64,000 nt of DNA from an uncultured Porticoccus sp. GTDB lineage: Bacteria; Pseudomonadota; Gammaproteobacteria; Pseudomonadales; Porticoccaceae. The DNA is taken from contig CAMYLT010000008.1 of NCBI GenBank assembly GCA_947259505.1, positions 496,001 through 560,000 of the forward strand. Reading direction: 5' to 3'. The position numbers and the translations under genes are program-made. The notes under the pieces were generated by a model. It made no database searches. It was not told where the DNA came from and was given only the letters and a program-made list of their open reading frames with translations. This document shows, one piece after another, positions 29,235 through 38,477 of the stretch. Numbering within the stretch: the first letter of the stretch is position 1; the number at the start of each line of letters is the position of its first letter.

Positions 29235-29852
29235 GTGGAAATCGCATGTTTGGACCTGGAAGGCGTGTTAATTCCGGAAATCTGGATTGCCTTTGCTGAG
29301 AAAACCGGTATTGAAGCGCTGAAGCGGACCACCCGCGATGAACCTGATTATGATGTCTTGATGCGCTACCGCCTTGATATTCTGGACAAAAATGGTTTGG
29401 GCTTGAAAGAAATCCAAGAGGTGATCTCCACGCTAGCGCCGCTGGAAGGTGCTCGAGAGTTTGTTGATTGGCTACGCGAGCGTTTTCAGGTAGTCATCCT
29501 GTCCGACACCTTCTATGAGTTCGCACTGCCTTTGATGCGTCAGCTTGGTTATCCAACGCTGCTCTGTCATAAACTGGAAACTGACGACGACGGCCGGGTT
29601 GTAAACTATCGTCTGCGCCAAGCCAATCCCAAGCGTCAGGCTGTGGTCGGTTTCAAGAGCATGTATTACCGCACGATTGCAGCGGGTGATTCCTATAATG
29701 ACACAACCATGTTGGCGGAGGCCGATGCCGGAATCCTGTTCCATGCACCGCAGAACGTTATAGACGAGTTCCCGCAATTTCCGGCAGTACATACCTTTGA
29801 GGACTTGAAGAAAGAATTTATCAAGGCCAGTGTTCGCGATCTGAGTCTGTAG
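29235..29852 (+). CDS. thrH: Phosphoserine phosphatase / homoserine phosphotransferase ThrH
   Basis: A 205-residue HAD enzyme matching P. aeruginosa ThrH in length and motifs: CLDLEGVLIPEIW with the nucleophile Asp, VVILSDTFYEFA, and AAGDSYNDTTMLAEADAG. It dephosphorylates phosphoserine and can transfer phosphate to homoserine. GTG start at 29235 with GAGAGGA 8 bases upstream. The cysH-thrH-pabB arrangement is conserved with Pseudomonas. Confidence 0.93.
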   Translation: MEIACLDLEGVLIPEIWIAFAEKTGIEALKRTTRDEPDYDVLMRYRLDILDKNGLGLKEIQEVISTLAPLEGAREFVDWLRERFQVVILSDTFYEFALPLMRQLGYPTLLCHKLETDDDGRVVNYRLRQANPKRQAVVGFKSMYYRTIAAGDSYNDTTMLAEADAGILFHAPQNVIDEFPQFPAVHTFEDLKKEFIKASVRDLSL

Positions 29853-29865
29853 TGGTTTAATGCAA

Positions 29866-29889
29866 CGCGCGGCGTTCACTCGTCGCGCG
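29866..29889. terminator. GC hairpin at convergent thrH/pabB ends
   Basis: Two CGCGCG blocks (29866-29871, 29884-29889) can pair with a 12-base loop across the pabB stop codon. There is no T tract; weak evidence for a terminator. Confidence 0.25.
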
Positions 29890-31252
29890 GATGTATCAAT
29901 ATCCTGATTTTATCCATTGTTTCCTGAAATTCACTCTCGGCAGCCGAATCGGCCACAATTCCTCCACCGCCCCAGCAATGCAGCTTTTCCCCGTCGGCCA
30001 ATAGGGTTCGGATGGCGATGTTCGTGTCCATACGCCCGGTAGCACTGATATAGCCGATACTGCCGCAATACACTGAGCGTCGACAGGTTTCGACTTCCTC
30101 AATAATTTCCATAGCCCGTTTCTTGGGTGCACCGGTAATTGATCCACCCGGAAAACAGCCGCGCAGCAGCGTTAGGGGTGTTTCATTGTCGCGCAATTTA
30201 CCGGTAACGGTACTGACCAAGTGATGTACATTGGGAAAACTTTCAAGTGCAAACAGCTTGGGGACACGAATCGAACCGGGTTCGCAGCTCTTGCCAAGAT
30301 CATTGCGAAGCAAATCGACAATCATCAGATTTTCTGCCCGATTTTTGGCGCTGTTCATCAGGCTGATGGCATTCTGCCGATCTTCCTCCACGGTGATGCC
30401 GCGACGAGCTGTGCCCTTGATCGGTTTGCTCTCCACTTGTCCCATTGAGAGTTTCAGGAAACGTTCTGGTGACAAACTCAACACAGCCTGATTGGACTCT
30501 CCCCAGCGGTAGTAGCAGCTGTAGGGGGAGGGTAGCACCCGGCGTAGTTGTCGATAGAGCGACCAGCTATCACCGTCAAAATCAGCCGAGAAATGTCGGG
30601 CCAAGTTGACCTGGTAACAGTCACCCTGGCGGATATAGGCCTTTATTTTTGTGATGGCTGCCAGGTAGTCCTCCTTCGTCATGGAAGGGCTGAAGGCATA
30701 TTCTGTGCTATAGCCTGGGTCGGACGTTTCTGTTGGGGCACTTTTGAGACGTTTGAGCACGTCCGCGCGAAGCGCTGGGGAGCAGTTAGACTGAAAAATT
30801 AGCCAGCTTTTTTGGGACGAGTGGTTTAACACAAGTGACCAAGTGTAATTGCCGAGGCGCATGTCTGGCAGGTTGTCGACCTTGGTCAGTTGATCGGGCA
30901 GTGCTTCGATGCGGCGACCAAGGTCGTAACCGAAATAACCGGCTAATCCACCCACAAACGGGTAACCACTTAAGCTGCTGTCTACTTGGCCGGAGGTCTC
31001 AAAGAGATCCTGGGCGAGCTGAAAGGGGTCATCCTCCGTTGTTATCGTGCTACTTCGGGTAGTGATACGGGTGAGTGCCCCTCGGGTTTCGAGCACGGTA
31101 TCAGGGCTGCCGGTGATGATATCGAAACGGCCGGATAAGCTGCGAGGTTTGCCACTGTCGAGCCAGATAGCATCCGGCAGGTCGCGAACTGCCTCAAACA
31201 GCGATTCAGCATCGGGACGGTAGGGAAAGTCGAGAATATCCACATGAAACAT
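29876..31252 (-). CDS. pabB: Aminodeoxychorismate synthase component I
   Basis: A 458-residue chorismate-using enzyme for folate synthesis. The PIKGT lysine motif (PIKGTARRG), typical of PabB rather than the PIAGT of TrpE, is present with SITGAPKKRAMEIIEE, CRRSVYCGSIGY and DLLRNDLGK. It makes 4-amino-4-deoxychorismate with PabA, which is not encoded here. Length fits E. coli PabB (453). Divergent from a Rieske protein gene. Confidence 0.95.
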   Translation of the reverse strand: MFHVDILDFPYRPDAESLFEAVRDLPDAIWLDSGKPRSLSGRFDIITGSPDTVLETRGALTRITTRSSTITTEDDPFQLAQDLFETSGQVDSSLSGYPFVGGLAGYFGYDLGRRIEALPDQLTKVDNLPDMRLGNYTWSLVLNHSSQKSWLIFQSNCSPALRADVLKRLKSAPTETSDPGYSTEYAFSPSMTKEDYLAAITKIKAYIRQGDCYQVNLARHFSADFDGDSWSLYRQLRRVLPSPYSCYYRWGESNQAVLSLSPERFLKLSMGQVESKPIKGTARRGITVEEDRQNAISLMNSAKNRAENLMIVDLLRNDLGKSCEPGSIRVPKLFALESFPNVHHLVSTVTGKLRDNETPLTLLRGCFPGGSITGAPKKRAMEIIEEVETCRRSVYCGSIGYISATGRMDTNIAIRTLLADGEKLHCWGGGGIVADSAAESEFQETMDKIRILIHPRDE

Positions 31253-31400
31253 GGGCGCTAGTCTAAGTGAGTGCCGAATGATTTCACAGGCAATTCCACC
31301 TTCGTAAGATTATTTTAAGGGACTGTGGTGCATTATCATTTCAAGCCGGTTTTTACCGCTGTGTACCATTGCGGCATCGTCGCTTACATGGCAATCTCCG

Positions 31401-31730
31401 GTGACTATGAGCTTTTATCCACTGGAATCCATTGCCCGACTAAAAGAGGGCTATTTGCGGCGCTTTAAAGTGGCAGGACGCGACTTATTGCTGGTGCAGA
31501 GTGAGGGCGTCACGCGTCTGATTGAAAATCGCTGCCCTCATGACGGTTCACCCTTGGGCAAGGGGCGTTTACTGAAAGGTTGTATACGCTGTCCTAAACA
31601 CGGGATTAGTTTTGCCCTCAATACTGGCCGTCCCCTAGGGGGCGAAGCCGTCAGTGAGGTGGGTTTCCTGAATTCGTTCGAGTTGCTGGAGCAGGATGGG
31701 CAACTCGGAATTAACGTTGAAGATGTGTGA
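31401..31730 (+). CDS. Rieske [2Fe-2S] ferredoxin-type protein
   Basis: A 109-residue soluble Rieske domain with ligands Cys45, His47 (CPHDGSP) and Cys64, His67 (CPKHG). It has no signal peptide or oxygenase catalytic domain, so it resembles the ferredoxin components of oxygenases or NirD-like proteins. The partner is unknown. Start is GTG 31401 or ATG 31407; neither has a good ribosome site. It ends 9 bases before rraA and may share its message. Confidence 0.85.
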   Translation: MTMSFYPLESIARLKEGYLRRFKVAGRDLLLVQSEGVTRLIENRCPHDGSPLGKGRLLKGCIRCPKHGISFALNTGRPLGGEAVSEVGFLNSFELLEQDGQLGINVEDV

Positions 31731-31739
31731 GGCATATCC

Positions 31740-32219
31740 ATGATTTTTTCTACCCCTGATCTTTGTGATGACAACCCTGAGTTGGTACGCGTACTGGAAC
31801 CGATGATGGCCAATTTTGGCGGTCGTGAATGTTTTGGCGGTGAAATCGTCACCATCAAGTGTCATGAAGATAACTCGCTGGTGAAGGAAAATGCCGGAAA
31901 GCCTGGTCAGGGCAAGGTGATGGTGGTTGACGGCGGAGGTTCCCTGCGCAAGGCATTACTCGGTGACATGATTGCCGAAAACGCGGTTAAGAATGGCTGG
32001 GAAGGGCTGATTATTTACGGTTGTGTTCGTGATGTAGATGCCTTGGTAGAGCTGGATCTCGGCGTACAGGCACTTGCCAGTATCCCCCTGAAGACGGATA
32101 AACGTGGTATTGGCGATCTGAACGTGCCGGTGACCTTTGGTGGGGTGACATTTAAGCCCGGTGAGTATGTTTACGCCGATAATAACGGTGTAGTGGTGTC
32201 ATCTTCTCCGCTCCTGTAG
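31740..32219 (+). CDS. rraA: RraA family protein (RNase E inhibitor)
   Basis: A 159-residue RraA protein ([68 protein letters not shown]). In E. coli RraA inhibits RNase E; related proteins have aldolase activity. Length and motifs are close to true RraA. A 7-base tandem repeat crosses the stop codon. Confidence 0.93.
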   Translation: MIFSTPDLCDDNPELVRVLEPMMANFGGRECFGGEIVTIKCHEDNSLVKENAGKPGQGKVMVVDGGGSLRKALLGDMIAENAVKNGWEGLIIYGCVRDVDALVELDLGVQALASIPLKTDKRGIGDLNVPVTFGGVTFKPGEYVYADNNGVVVSSSPLL

Positions 32220-32241
32220 CCGGTAGCCGGTAGCCGGTAGC
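32216..32241 (+). repeat. Heptamer tandem repeat across rraA stop
   Basis: Three perfect copies of GTAGCCG (32216-32236) and a partial fourth start one base before the TAG stop. Each unit contains TAG. Confidence 0.9.
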
Positions 32242-32335
32242 TCAATAGACTCATCAAAGCTTGCCTGGCATCAAGGTGACATTGCTTTCTTATGACTAAA
32301 ATTAACTTCACTGTGAGATTTTTTGAGAGATTGGT

Positions 32336-32884
32336 ATGAGCTTGAAAAATACGGCTGAACGCTATGGTTCGCTATCTATTGCTATGCACTGGCTGATGTT
32401 GCTGTTAATTGTGGCTGTATACGCCTGTATTGAATTACGGGAGTTTTATCCAAAAGGCAGTGATCCCAGAAATGCACTGAAAGCATGGCACTTCACCCTC
32501 GGCCTGAGCGTGTTCTTTCTGATATGGCTGCGCCTGTTGCTCAAGTTGACCCAGGTAACACCCAACATTGTGCCCATGCCGGTTAAATGGCAGCTCTTGT
32601 TTGCGAAAGTGATGCATCTGGTGCTGTATGTCTTTATGTTAGGTATGCCTATACTCGGCTGGTTGATACTCAGTGGCGAGGGCAAAGATATCCCGTTTTA
32701 TGGGATGAGCATGCCGTCGTTGATGGAAATGAATAAGGAAGTTGCCAAGCTGGTGAAGGAACTCCATGAAATTGGTGGCACTATCGGCTATTTTCTAGTG
32801 GGTATTCACGCTGTGGCAGCACTCTTTCACCACTATGTTATCAAGGACAATACGCTGTCGCGTATATTGCCCGGCAAACGGTAG
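32336..32884 (+). CDS. Cytochrome b561 family protein
   Basis: A 182-residue four-helix membrane protein of the CybB/YodB type. Likely haem-ligand histidines are in SIAMHWLML, KAWHFTLG, KVMHLVLY and LVGIHAVAALFHH. YceI-linked and superoxide-oxidase members share this fold. A lipoprotein cytochrome c follows 84 bases later, so the two may pass electrons. No specific donor is known. Confidence 0.9.
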   Translation: MSLKNTAERYGSLSIAMHWLMLLLIVAVYACIELREFYPKGSDPRNALKAWHFTLGLSVFFLIWLRLLLKLTQVTPNIVPMPVKWQLLFAKVMHLVLYVFMLGMPILGWLILSGEGKDIPFYGMSMPSLMEMNKEVAKLVKELHEIGGTIGYFLVGIHAVAALFHHYVIKDNTLSRILPGKR

Positions 32885-32968
32885 GCGGCGTGAACTAAAA
32901 GACATGTTTGTAGCGGCGTCAGGCAACCCAGTCGATAATAATAATTAGATCTGAGTTAAGGAGATAAG

Positions 32969-33295
32969 ATGATGAATTACCGGTTAGTTCTCGCCATCAC
33001 GGCTTCCATGGTGCTGGCAGGTTGCGGTGATAAGGAAACATCCGTAGAGGATCCCTCGGTTGCTGTGGGTGAAAAGCTTTTTCAGGAGAACTGTTCCGAA
33101 TGCCACCCCCGCACAGGCCGGGGTGATTACCTGAAGCGCATTCCCGCTACGTTGTTGACTCGCCGATCCCAGAACGAGTTGATGGAGTGGATAAAGGGCA
33201 GTGACCAACACCGGGAGATGCCATCATTTGAACATTTCAGCGTCGAAGAACGCGCAGCACTGGCCGATTATCTGGAAAGTCAGATTCTCAAATAA
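32969..33295 (+). CDS. Lipoprotein monohaem cytochrome c
   Basis: A 108-residue exported protein with a lipobox (MVLAGC, Cys19), haem site CSECH, and a C-terminal EMPSFEHFSVEE segment whose Met could be the sixth ligand. It is a class I-like cytochrome c anchored in the envelope. GGAG lies upstream of ATG 32969; the next codon is also ATG. Confidence 0.87.
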   Translation: MMNYRLVLAITASMVLAGCGDKETSVEDPSVAVGEKLFQENCSECHPRTGRGDYLKRIPATLLTRRSQNELMEWIKGSDQHREMPSFEHFSVEERAALADYLESQILK

Positions 33296-33432
33296 ACTCA
33301 CTACAAATTGACGATATCTTCCCGGCCACTGTCCGGGATGCTGTCGTCATAGTCACCAAAGTACGCCACTCTCCAGCTCACCCTACAGAATTTAGTGACG
33401 GCTCACGCTTCCGTTTATTGGATTTTCGGAAT

Positions 33433-33460
33433 AAAAAAAGGGAGCTGTTACCAGCTCCCT
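33433..33460 (-). terminator. Rho-independent terminator of aceA
   Basis: A 9-bp perfect stem (AGGGAGCTG/CAGCTCCCT) with a 4-base loop is followed on the minus strand by seven T residues. It lies 34 bases past the aceA stop. Confidence 0.92.
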
Positions 33461-33494
33461 GAAGGGTACTCTATAAGGGGATATAGAGTGAAAC

Positions 33495-35087
33495 TTAGAA
33501 TTGGTTCATGGTGTTGTCTTTACCGCCAGCTTTCAAAGCGGCTTCACCAGCGAAGTATTCTTTATGGTTGTCACCGATATCGGAGCCGGCCATGTTCTGG
33601 TGTTTCACACAGGCGATGCCTTGGCGAATTTCCTGACGCTGAACGCCTTTTACGTAGGCCAGCATGCCCTGGTCTGCGAAGTAACCTTTCGCCAGGTTGT
33701 CGGTAGACAACGCAGCAGTGTGGTAAGTCGGCAGGGTGATCAGGTGGTGGAAGATACCCGCTTCGCGTGAGGCGTCGGCCTGGAAGGTACGGATGCGCTC
33801 GTCGGCAGCCAGTGCCAGTTCAGTTGCATCGTACTCTTCGCTCATCAGCTTGGCGCGGTCATAGGCAGAAACGTCTTTGCCTTCTTCTGACCAGATATCA
33901 AATACTTGCTGACGGAAGTTCAGAGTCCAGTTGAATGATGGGCTGTTGTTGTAGACCAGCTTGGCATTCGGAACCACTTCGCGGATACGGTTAACCATGT
34001 CGGCGATTTGGCCAACGTGGGGCTTCTCGGTTTCGATCCACAGCAGGTCAGCACCGTTTTGCAGGCTGGTGATACAGTCGAGAACAACGCGGTCAACACC
34101 GGTATCTTTCTTGAACTGGAACAGGCCGGAAGCGAGACGCTTGGGCTTCAGCAGTTTGCCGTTGGCCTTGATGACAACGTCGCCGTTCTGAATGTCAGAA
34201 GCGCTTTCAACGTAGTCGCCGTCGAGGAAGGCGTTGTACAGGTCGCCCAGGTCGCCCGGCTCGTTGGTGACAGCGATTTGCTTGGTCAGGCCGGCACCCA
34301 GGGAGTCGGTGCGGGCAACGATCACGCCATCGTCTACACCCAGCTCCAGGAACGCGTAACGTACGGCGTTAATTTTCGCCAGGAAGTCGGAGTGGGGTAC
34401 GGTCACTTTACCGTCCTGGTGACCACATTGCTTCTCGTCGGAAACCTGGTTTTCGATTTGAATACAGCAGGCACCAGCTTCGATCATGCGCTTGGCCAGC
34501 AGGTAAGTCGCTTCGGGGTTACCGAAACCGGCGTCGATATCGGCAACAATCGGCACCACATGGGTTTCAAAGTTGTCGATTTTGGCTTGAATTTCGGCTG
34601 CTTTGGCTTTGTCGCCAGCATCACGAGCTGCATCCAGATCGGTGAACAGCAGGTCCAGTTCACGGGCATCAGCCTGGCGCAGGAAGGTGTACAGCTCTTC
34701 GATCAGAGAAGAAACCGCTGTTTTTTCGTGCATGGACTGATCGGGCAGAGGACCGAAATCAGAGCGCAGGGCAGCAACCATCCAGCCGGACAGGTACAGG
34801 TAGCGCTTGCTGGTAGTCTGCAGGTGTTTTTTGATGGAGATCATTTTTTGCTGACCGATAAAGCCGTGCCAGCAACCCAGGGATTGTGTGTACTGGGCGC
34901 TATCGGCATCGTAGGCAGCCATGTCTTCACGCATGATCTTGGCAGTGTATTTCGCAATATCCAGGCCGGTATGGAAACGGTTCTGGAGACGCATACGAGC
35001 TGCAGACTCAGGGTTGATAGCACTCCATGTGCTGTTGGCACTGCATACGCTGGCTACAGCATCAATCTCTTTGGTGTAGTTTGACAT
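33495..35087 (-). CDS. aceA: Isocitrate lyase
   Basis: A 530-residue isocitrate lyase of the long form found in Pseudomonas (E. coli AceA has 434). It has VADIDAGFGNPEATY and the catalytic cysteine in KQCGH, with the extra internal insert of the long form. It splits isocitrate to glyoxylate and succinate. GGAAGGA lies 7 bases before the ATG. It is divergent from a LysR gene, with glcB beyond. A candidate operator and -10 box are upstream. Confidence 0.97.
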   Translation of the reverse strand: MSNYTKEIDAVASVCSANSTWSAINPESAARMRLQNRFHTGLDIAKYTAKIMREDMAAYDADSAQYTQSLGCWHGFIGQQKMISIKKHLQTTSKRYLYLSGWMVAALRSDFGPLPDQSMHEKTAVSSLIEELYTFLRQADARELDLLFTDLDAARDAGDKAKAAEIQAKIDNFETHVVPIVADIDAGFGNPEATYLLAKRMIEAGACCIQIENQVSDEKQCGHQDGKVTVPHSDFLAKINAVRYAFLELGVDDGVIVARTDSLGAGLTKQIAVTNEPGDLGDLYNAFLDGDYVESASDIQNGDVVIKANGKLLKPKRLASGLFQFKKDTGVDRVVLDCITSLQNGADLLWIETEKPHVGQIADMVNRIREVVPNAKLVYNNSPSFNWTLNFRQQVFDIWSEEGKDVSAYDRAKLMSEEYDATELALAADERIRTFQADASREAGIFHHLITLPTYHTAALSTDNLAKGYFADQGMLAYVKGVQRQEIRQGIACVKHQNMAGSDIGDNHKEYFAGEAALKAGGKDNTMNQF

Positions 35088-35136
35088 GATCAGTCCTTCC
35101 AGATTGAGAAAAGAAAACGTGGATTAACGGGAACAG

Positions 35137-35204
35137 ATTCTAGCCATCGCACTAAAATTTAGCTAATCTATAGACATTATTTCCGGTATTTTTTATATGA
35201 ATAT
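35137..35204 (-). promoter_or_regulatory. aceA promoter region with shared 44-bp element
   Basis: On the minus strand, an element at 35204-35161 matches, ungapped, a segment upstream of glcB in about 33 of 44 bases. Its core is GGAAATAATGTCT (35184-35172). A candidate -35 box TAGCTA (35165-35160) and -10 TAGAAT (35142-35137) follow with a 17-base spacer. The LysR start codon (35197) lies inside the element. Confidence 0.5.
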
Positions 35205-36135
35205 ACGTGGTGTCGACCTTAATTTGCTTGTCTACCTGGATGTTTTGCTGAAAGAGCGAAATGTCACCAGAGCCGCAGAAAACCTCGGTATTAGCCAGCC
35301 AGCCATGAGTAATGGCCTGCGGCGATTGAGAGGTCTATTCAATGATCCTTTGTTGGTGCGTACCAGTGATGGCATGACACCAACCGAGCGCGCTGAGCAA
35401 CTCCAACCTGTTGTCAGAGAAGTGTTAGCATCAATAGAAAAAGCGGTGGCTCCCCGCAGTGAATTTAATGCTGCCGAGGCTGACCGTGTTTTCCGCATTT
35501 CGGTCAGTGATTACACCGAATCGACCCTGCTGCCACATTTGCTGCGTCGCCTTCGCTCTGAAGCGCCGAATATAACCCTCGATATACTGACACCCAGTGA
35601 TATCAGCTATCAGGATGTGGAGCAGGGCAATGTTGACCTTGTCATTAATCGCTTTGATATGTTGCCTCAGTCCTTTCATCAAATGACGATCTGGCGTGAT
35701 TCATTTTCCTGCTTGTTAAGCAATCACAACCCTATTCGCAATGACTTTACTCTGGATAATTACCTTGAAACCGGCCATGTGTGGGTTAGCAAGACCGGCA
35801 TGGGGATTGGTGTCGGCATGGAGCCGGGGGCAGTGCAGCGGTTGGGCTGGGTGGATGAGGCTCTCGCCAAGCTGGGCAAAAAGCGCCGAATTCGTGTATT
35901 TACTCGCCATTACCAAGCCGCAATGCGACTTGCCGAGCTGAGAGATTTAGTGATTACCCTGCCGACAAAGGCCGCCATGCTGTTGAAAGATAACCCTAAT
36001 GTGGCAATTTTACCGCCGCCTTTCGACATTCCGGAGATTGAGCTGATTATGGCCTGGAGTCCCTTACTTCAACACAATCCAGCTCATCAGTGGATGCGGC
36101 GGCTGATTGCAGATGTCGCGCGAACGTTGGATTAA
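35197..36135 (+). CDS. LysR-type regulator, candidate glyoxylate-shunt regulator
   Basis: A 312-residue LysR protein. HTH at about 5-62 (DLNLLVYLDVLLKERNVTRA, ISQPAMSNGLRRLR); sensor domain from about 90 (FRISVSDYTESTLLPHLLRR). The NodD/NahR-like start DLNLL.YLDVLL is visible. It lies between divergent aceA and co-directional glcB and probably regulates both. Known Pseudomonas control of these genes uses RccR, a different family. The inducer cannot be read from sequence. Confidence 0.9.
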   Translation: MNIRGVDLNLLVYLDVLLKERNVTRAAENLGISQPAMSNGLRRLRGLFNDPLLVRTSDGMTPTERAEQLQPVVREVLASIEKAVAPRSEFNAAEADRVFRISVSDYTESTLLPHLLRRLRSEAPNITLDILTPSDISYQDVEQGNVDLVINRFDMLPQSFHQMTIWRDSFSCLLSNHNPIRNDFTLDNYLETGHVWVSKTGMGIGVGMEPGAVQRLGWVDEALAKLGKKRRIRVFTRHYQAAMRLAELRDLVITLPTKAAMLLKDNPNVAILPPPFDIPEIELIMAWSPLLQHNPAHQWMRRLIADVARTLD

Positions 36136-36142
36136 CCGAGCG

Positions 36143-36186
36143 ATATTCGTCAAAAAAATAGCGGACATAATATCCATAAAATTGAT
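36143..36186 (+). promoter_or_regulatory. Shared 44-bp element upstream of glcB
   Basis: It aligns without gaps to the aceA-side element (35204-35161, minus strand) at about 33 of 44 positions. The core is a near-perfect dyad GGACATAATATCC (36163-36175). It ends at the -35 box of the candidate glcB promoter, a typical place for a LysR activation site. Confidence 0.5.
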
Positions 36187-36211
36187 TAATCCCGGTGCGG
36201 TTACCTACAAT
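36182..36211 (+). promoter_or_regulatory. Candidate glcB promoter
   Basis: TTGATT (36182-36187) and TACAAT (36206-36211), with an 18-base spacer, lie 38 bases before the glcB start. The -10 box matches five of six consensus bases. Confidence 0.5.
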
Positions 36212-36248
36212 CCATCACTTATTGGATCTATAACCACAGGACTCAATC

Positions 36249-38414
36249 ATGACTGAACGCGTTCAAGTGAGTGGACTTCAGGTCGCTCGTCCGATTTATG
36301 ATCTCGTTAACCAGAGTATTATTCCTGGAACCGGTATTGAAGAAGCCGCTTTCTGGGCGTCTTTTGGCGCCATTGTCAGTGATTTTGCCCCAAAAAACCG
36401 CCAACTCCTGCAAAAACGTGATGCCCTTCAGGCGCAAATTGATAGCTGGCACCAGCAGCGCGCGGGGCAGGCTCACAACCATGCCGAATACAAAGCACTT
36501 CTTCAGGAGATTGGTTATCTGGTACCCCAAGGTGCAGATTTCTCTATCAGCACAGCCAATGTTGATCCGGAGATTGCCCAACAAGCCGGCCCCCAGTTAG
36601 TTGTGCCAGTCATGAATGCCCGTTTTGCACTGAACGCCGCCAACTCACGCTGGGGTAGTCTGTATGACGCCCTTTATGGCACAGACGTATTGCCGGAAAC
36701 CAATGGTGCAGAAAAAACGGCTACCTATAATCCAGCCCGTGGCGCGCTGGTAATCGAATATGCCCGTAATCTGCTCGATGATTCCACACCTCTGTCGGGC
36801 CATTCTCACAAAGAGGTTGCTCAGTACAGTGTGGTCGCTGGTCAACTACAGGCTACGTTGATCGACGGCAGCCAAGTTGGTCTGGCTGATCCAGCTCAAT
36901 TTGTCGGCTACCAGGGAACCACTGAAAAACCAGACGCAATTCTATTAAAAAACAATAGATTGCATATGGAAGTTCAAGTTGACAGGAATAGTGTTATTGG
37001 TTCGTCTGATGCCGCTGGTGTCAAAGATATCCTGATGGAAGCAGCCCTGACGACGATCATGGATTGTGAAGATTCTGTTGCTGCTGTGGATGCGGAAGAC
37101 AAGGCACTGATTTACAGCAACTGGCTGGGCCTGATGAAGGGCGATCTGGAAGAAACTCTGGAAAAGGGTGGCAAAACTATCGTTCGCCGCATGAATCCCG
37201 ACCGTGAGTACACCACTCCGGATGGTGGTTCCTTGGTTCTGCCAGGCCGCAGCTTGCTGTTTGTCCGTAATGTTGGTCACCTAATGACCAACCCGGCGAT
37301 TCTCGACAGCGAAGGCAGCGAAGTGCCGGAAGGTATCATGGATGCCATGATCACCAGCCTGATTGCCATTCACGACCTGAAAGGCAATGGCAAGCTCCGT
37401 AACAGCAAAACAGGCAGTGTGTACATTGTGAAACCGAAAATGCACGGTCCTGAGGAAGTGGCGTTCACGAATAGCCTGTTTAATGCCGTCGAAGATGGTC
37501 TTGGTTTGCCGCGCAATACACTGAAAGTTGGCATTATGGACGAGGAGCGCCGTACCTCGGTCAACCTCAAAGAATGTATCCGCGCCGCAAGTGAGCGAGT
37601 GGTGTTTATTAACACCGGATTCCTGGATCGTACCGGTGATGAAATACATACCAGCATGGAGGCAGGTCCCTTCGCACCAAAAGGATTGCTTAAGTCCATG
37701 AAGTGGATTTCAGCCTACGAAGACCAAAATGTCGACGTGGGCCTGGCCTGCGGACTGAAGGGGCGGGCCCAGATCGGTAAAGGCATGTGGCCGATTCCTG
37801 ACAATATGGCAGATATGATGGTGGCCAAGATCGGTCATCCCAAAGCGGGTGCCAATACAGCCTGGGTTCCATCACCTACGGCAGCTACCCTCCACGCGAT
37901 TCATTATCATCAGATCGATGTGTTCGAGTTACAAAAAGAGCTGGCCAACCGTGCGCCTGCCAGCGTTGACGATATCTTGACTATACCGCTGCTTGATCGG
38001 GAACTGACAGCTGAGGATATCCAGAAAGAGCTGGATAACAACGCACAGGGAATTCTCGGTTACGTGGTGCGCTGGGTAGAGCAGGGCGTAGGTTGTTCCA
38101 AAGTACCGGATATCAACAACGTCGGCCTGATGGAAGACCGTGCTACCTTGCGGATTTCCAGTCAGCACATTGCCAATTGGCTGCGCCATGGTATCTGTAG
38201 CGAAAAGCAAGTGATGGAAACCATGAAGCGCATGGCGAAAATTGTGGATGGCCAGAACGCTGGCGATTCGGATTATCGCAACATGGCACCCGACTTTGAC
38301 AGCAGCGTCGCGTTTGCCGCCGCCTGTGATCTGGTATTCAAAGGTTGCTCTCAGCCGAGTGGTTATACTGAACCACTCCTGCATGCGTATCGCCAGAAAG
38401 CAAAATTGCAGTAA
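36249..38414 (+). CDS. glcB: Malate synthase G
   Basis: A 721-residue single-chain malate synthase of the G type (E. coli GlcB 723). It has [46 protein letters not shown] and [15 protein letters not shown]. It condenses glyoxylate with acetyl-CoA. With aceA it forms a complete glyoxylate shunt; no aceB is seen. It is followed by a strong bidirectional terminator. Confidence 0.97.
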   Translation: MTERVQVSGLQVARPIYDLVNQSIIPGTGIEEAAFWASFGAIVSDFAPKNRQLLQKRDALQAQIDSWHQQRAGQAHNHAEYKALLQEIGYLVPQGADFSISTANVDPEIAQQAGPQLVVPVMNARFALNAANSRWGSLYDALYGTDVLPETNGAEKTATYNPARGALVIEYARNLLDDSTPLSGHSHKEVAQYSVVAGQLQATLIDGSQVGLADPAQFVGYQGTTEKPDAILLKNNRLHMEVQVDRNSVIGSSDAAGVKDILMEAALTTIMDCEDSVAAVDAEDKALIYSNWLGLMKGDLEETLEKGGKTIVRRMNPDREYTTPDGGSLVLPGRSLLFVRNVGHLMTNPAILDSEGSEVPEGIMDAMITSLIAIHDLKGNGKLRNSKTGSVYIVKPKMHGPEEVAFTNSLFNAVEDGLGLPRNTLKVGIMDEERRTSVNLKECIRAASERVVFINTGFLDRTGDEIHTSMEAGPFAPKGLLKSMKWISAYEDQNVDVGLACGLKGRAQIGKGMWPIPDNMADMMVAKIGHPKAGANTAWVPSPTAATLHAIHYHQIDVFELQKELANRAPASVDDILTIPLLDRELTAEDIQKELDNNAQGILGYVVRWVEQGVGCSKVPDINNVGLMEDRATLRISSQHIANWLRHGICSEKQVMETMKRMAKIVDGQNAGDSDYRNMAPDFDSSVAFAAACDLVFKGCSQPSGYTEPLLHAYRQKAKLQ

Positions 38415-38424
38415 GTTTCGACCT

Positions 38425-38456
38425 AAAAAAACCGGGGTGTCAGCCCCGGTTTTTTT
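38425..38456. terminator. Bidirectional terminator after glcB
   Basis: CCGGGG-N6-CCCCGG, flanked by seven A on the left and seven T on the right, between convergent glcB and the acetyltransferase gene. It can act in both directions. Confidence 0.93.
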
Positions 38457-38477
38457 ATGCCTGAAGGATTGAGGACT

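Noticed and set aside
34008..35084. Long open frame antisense to aceA (358 codons)
   Set aside because: It is a shadow of a highly expressed gene with strong codon bias; no family pattern and no ribosome site.
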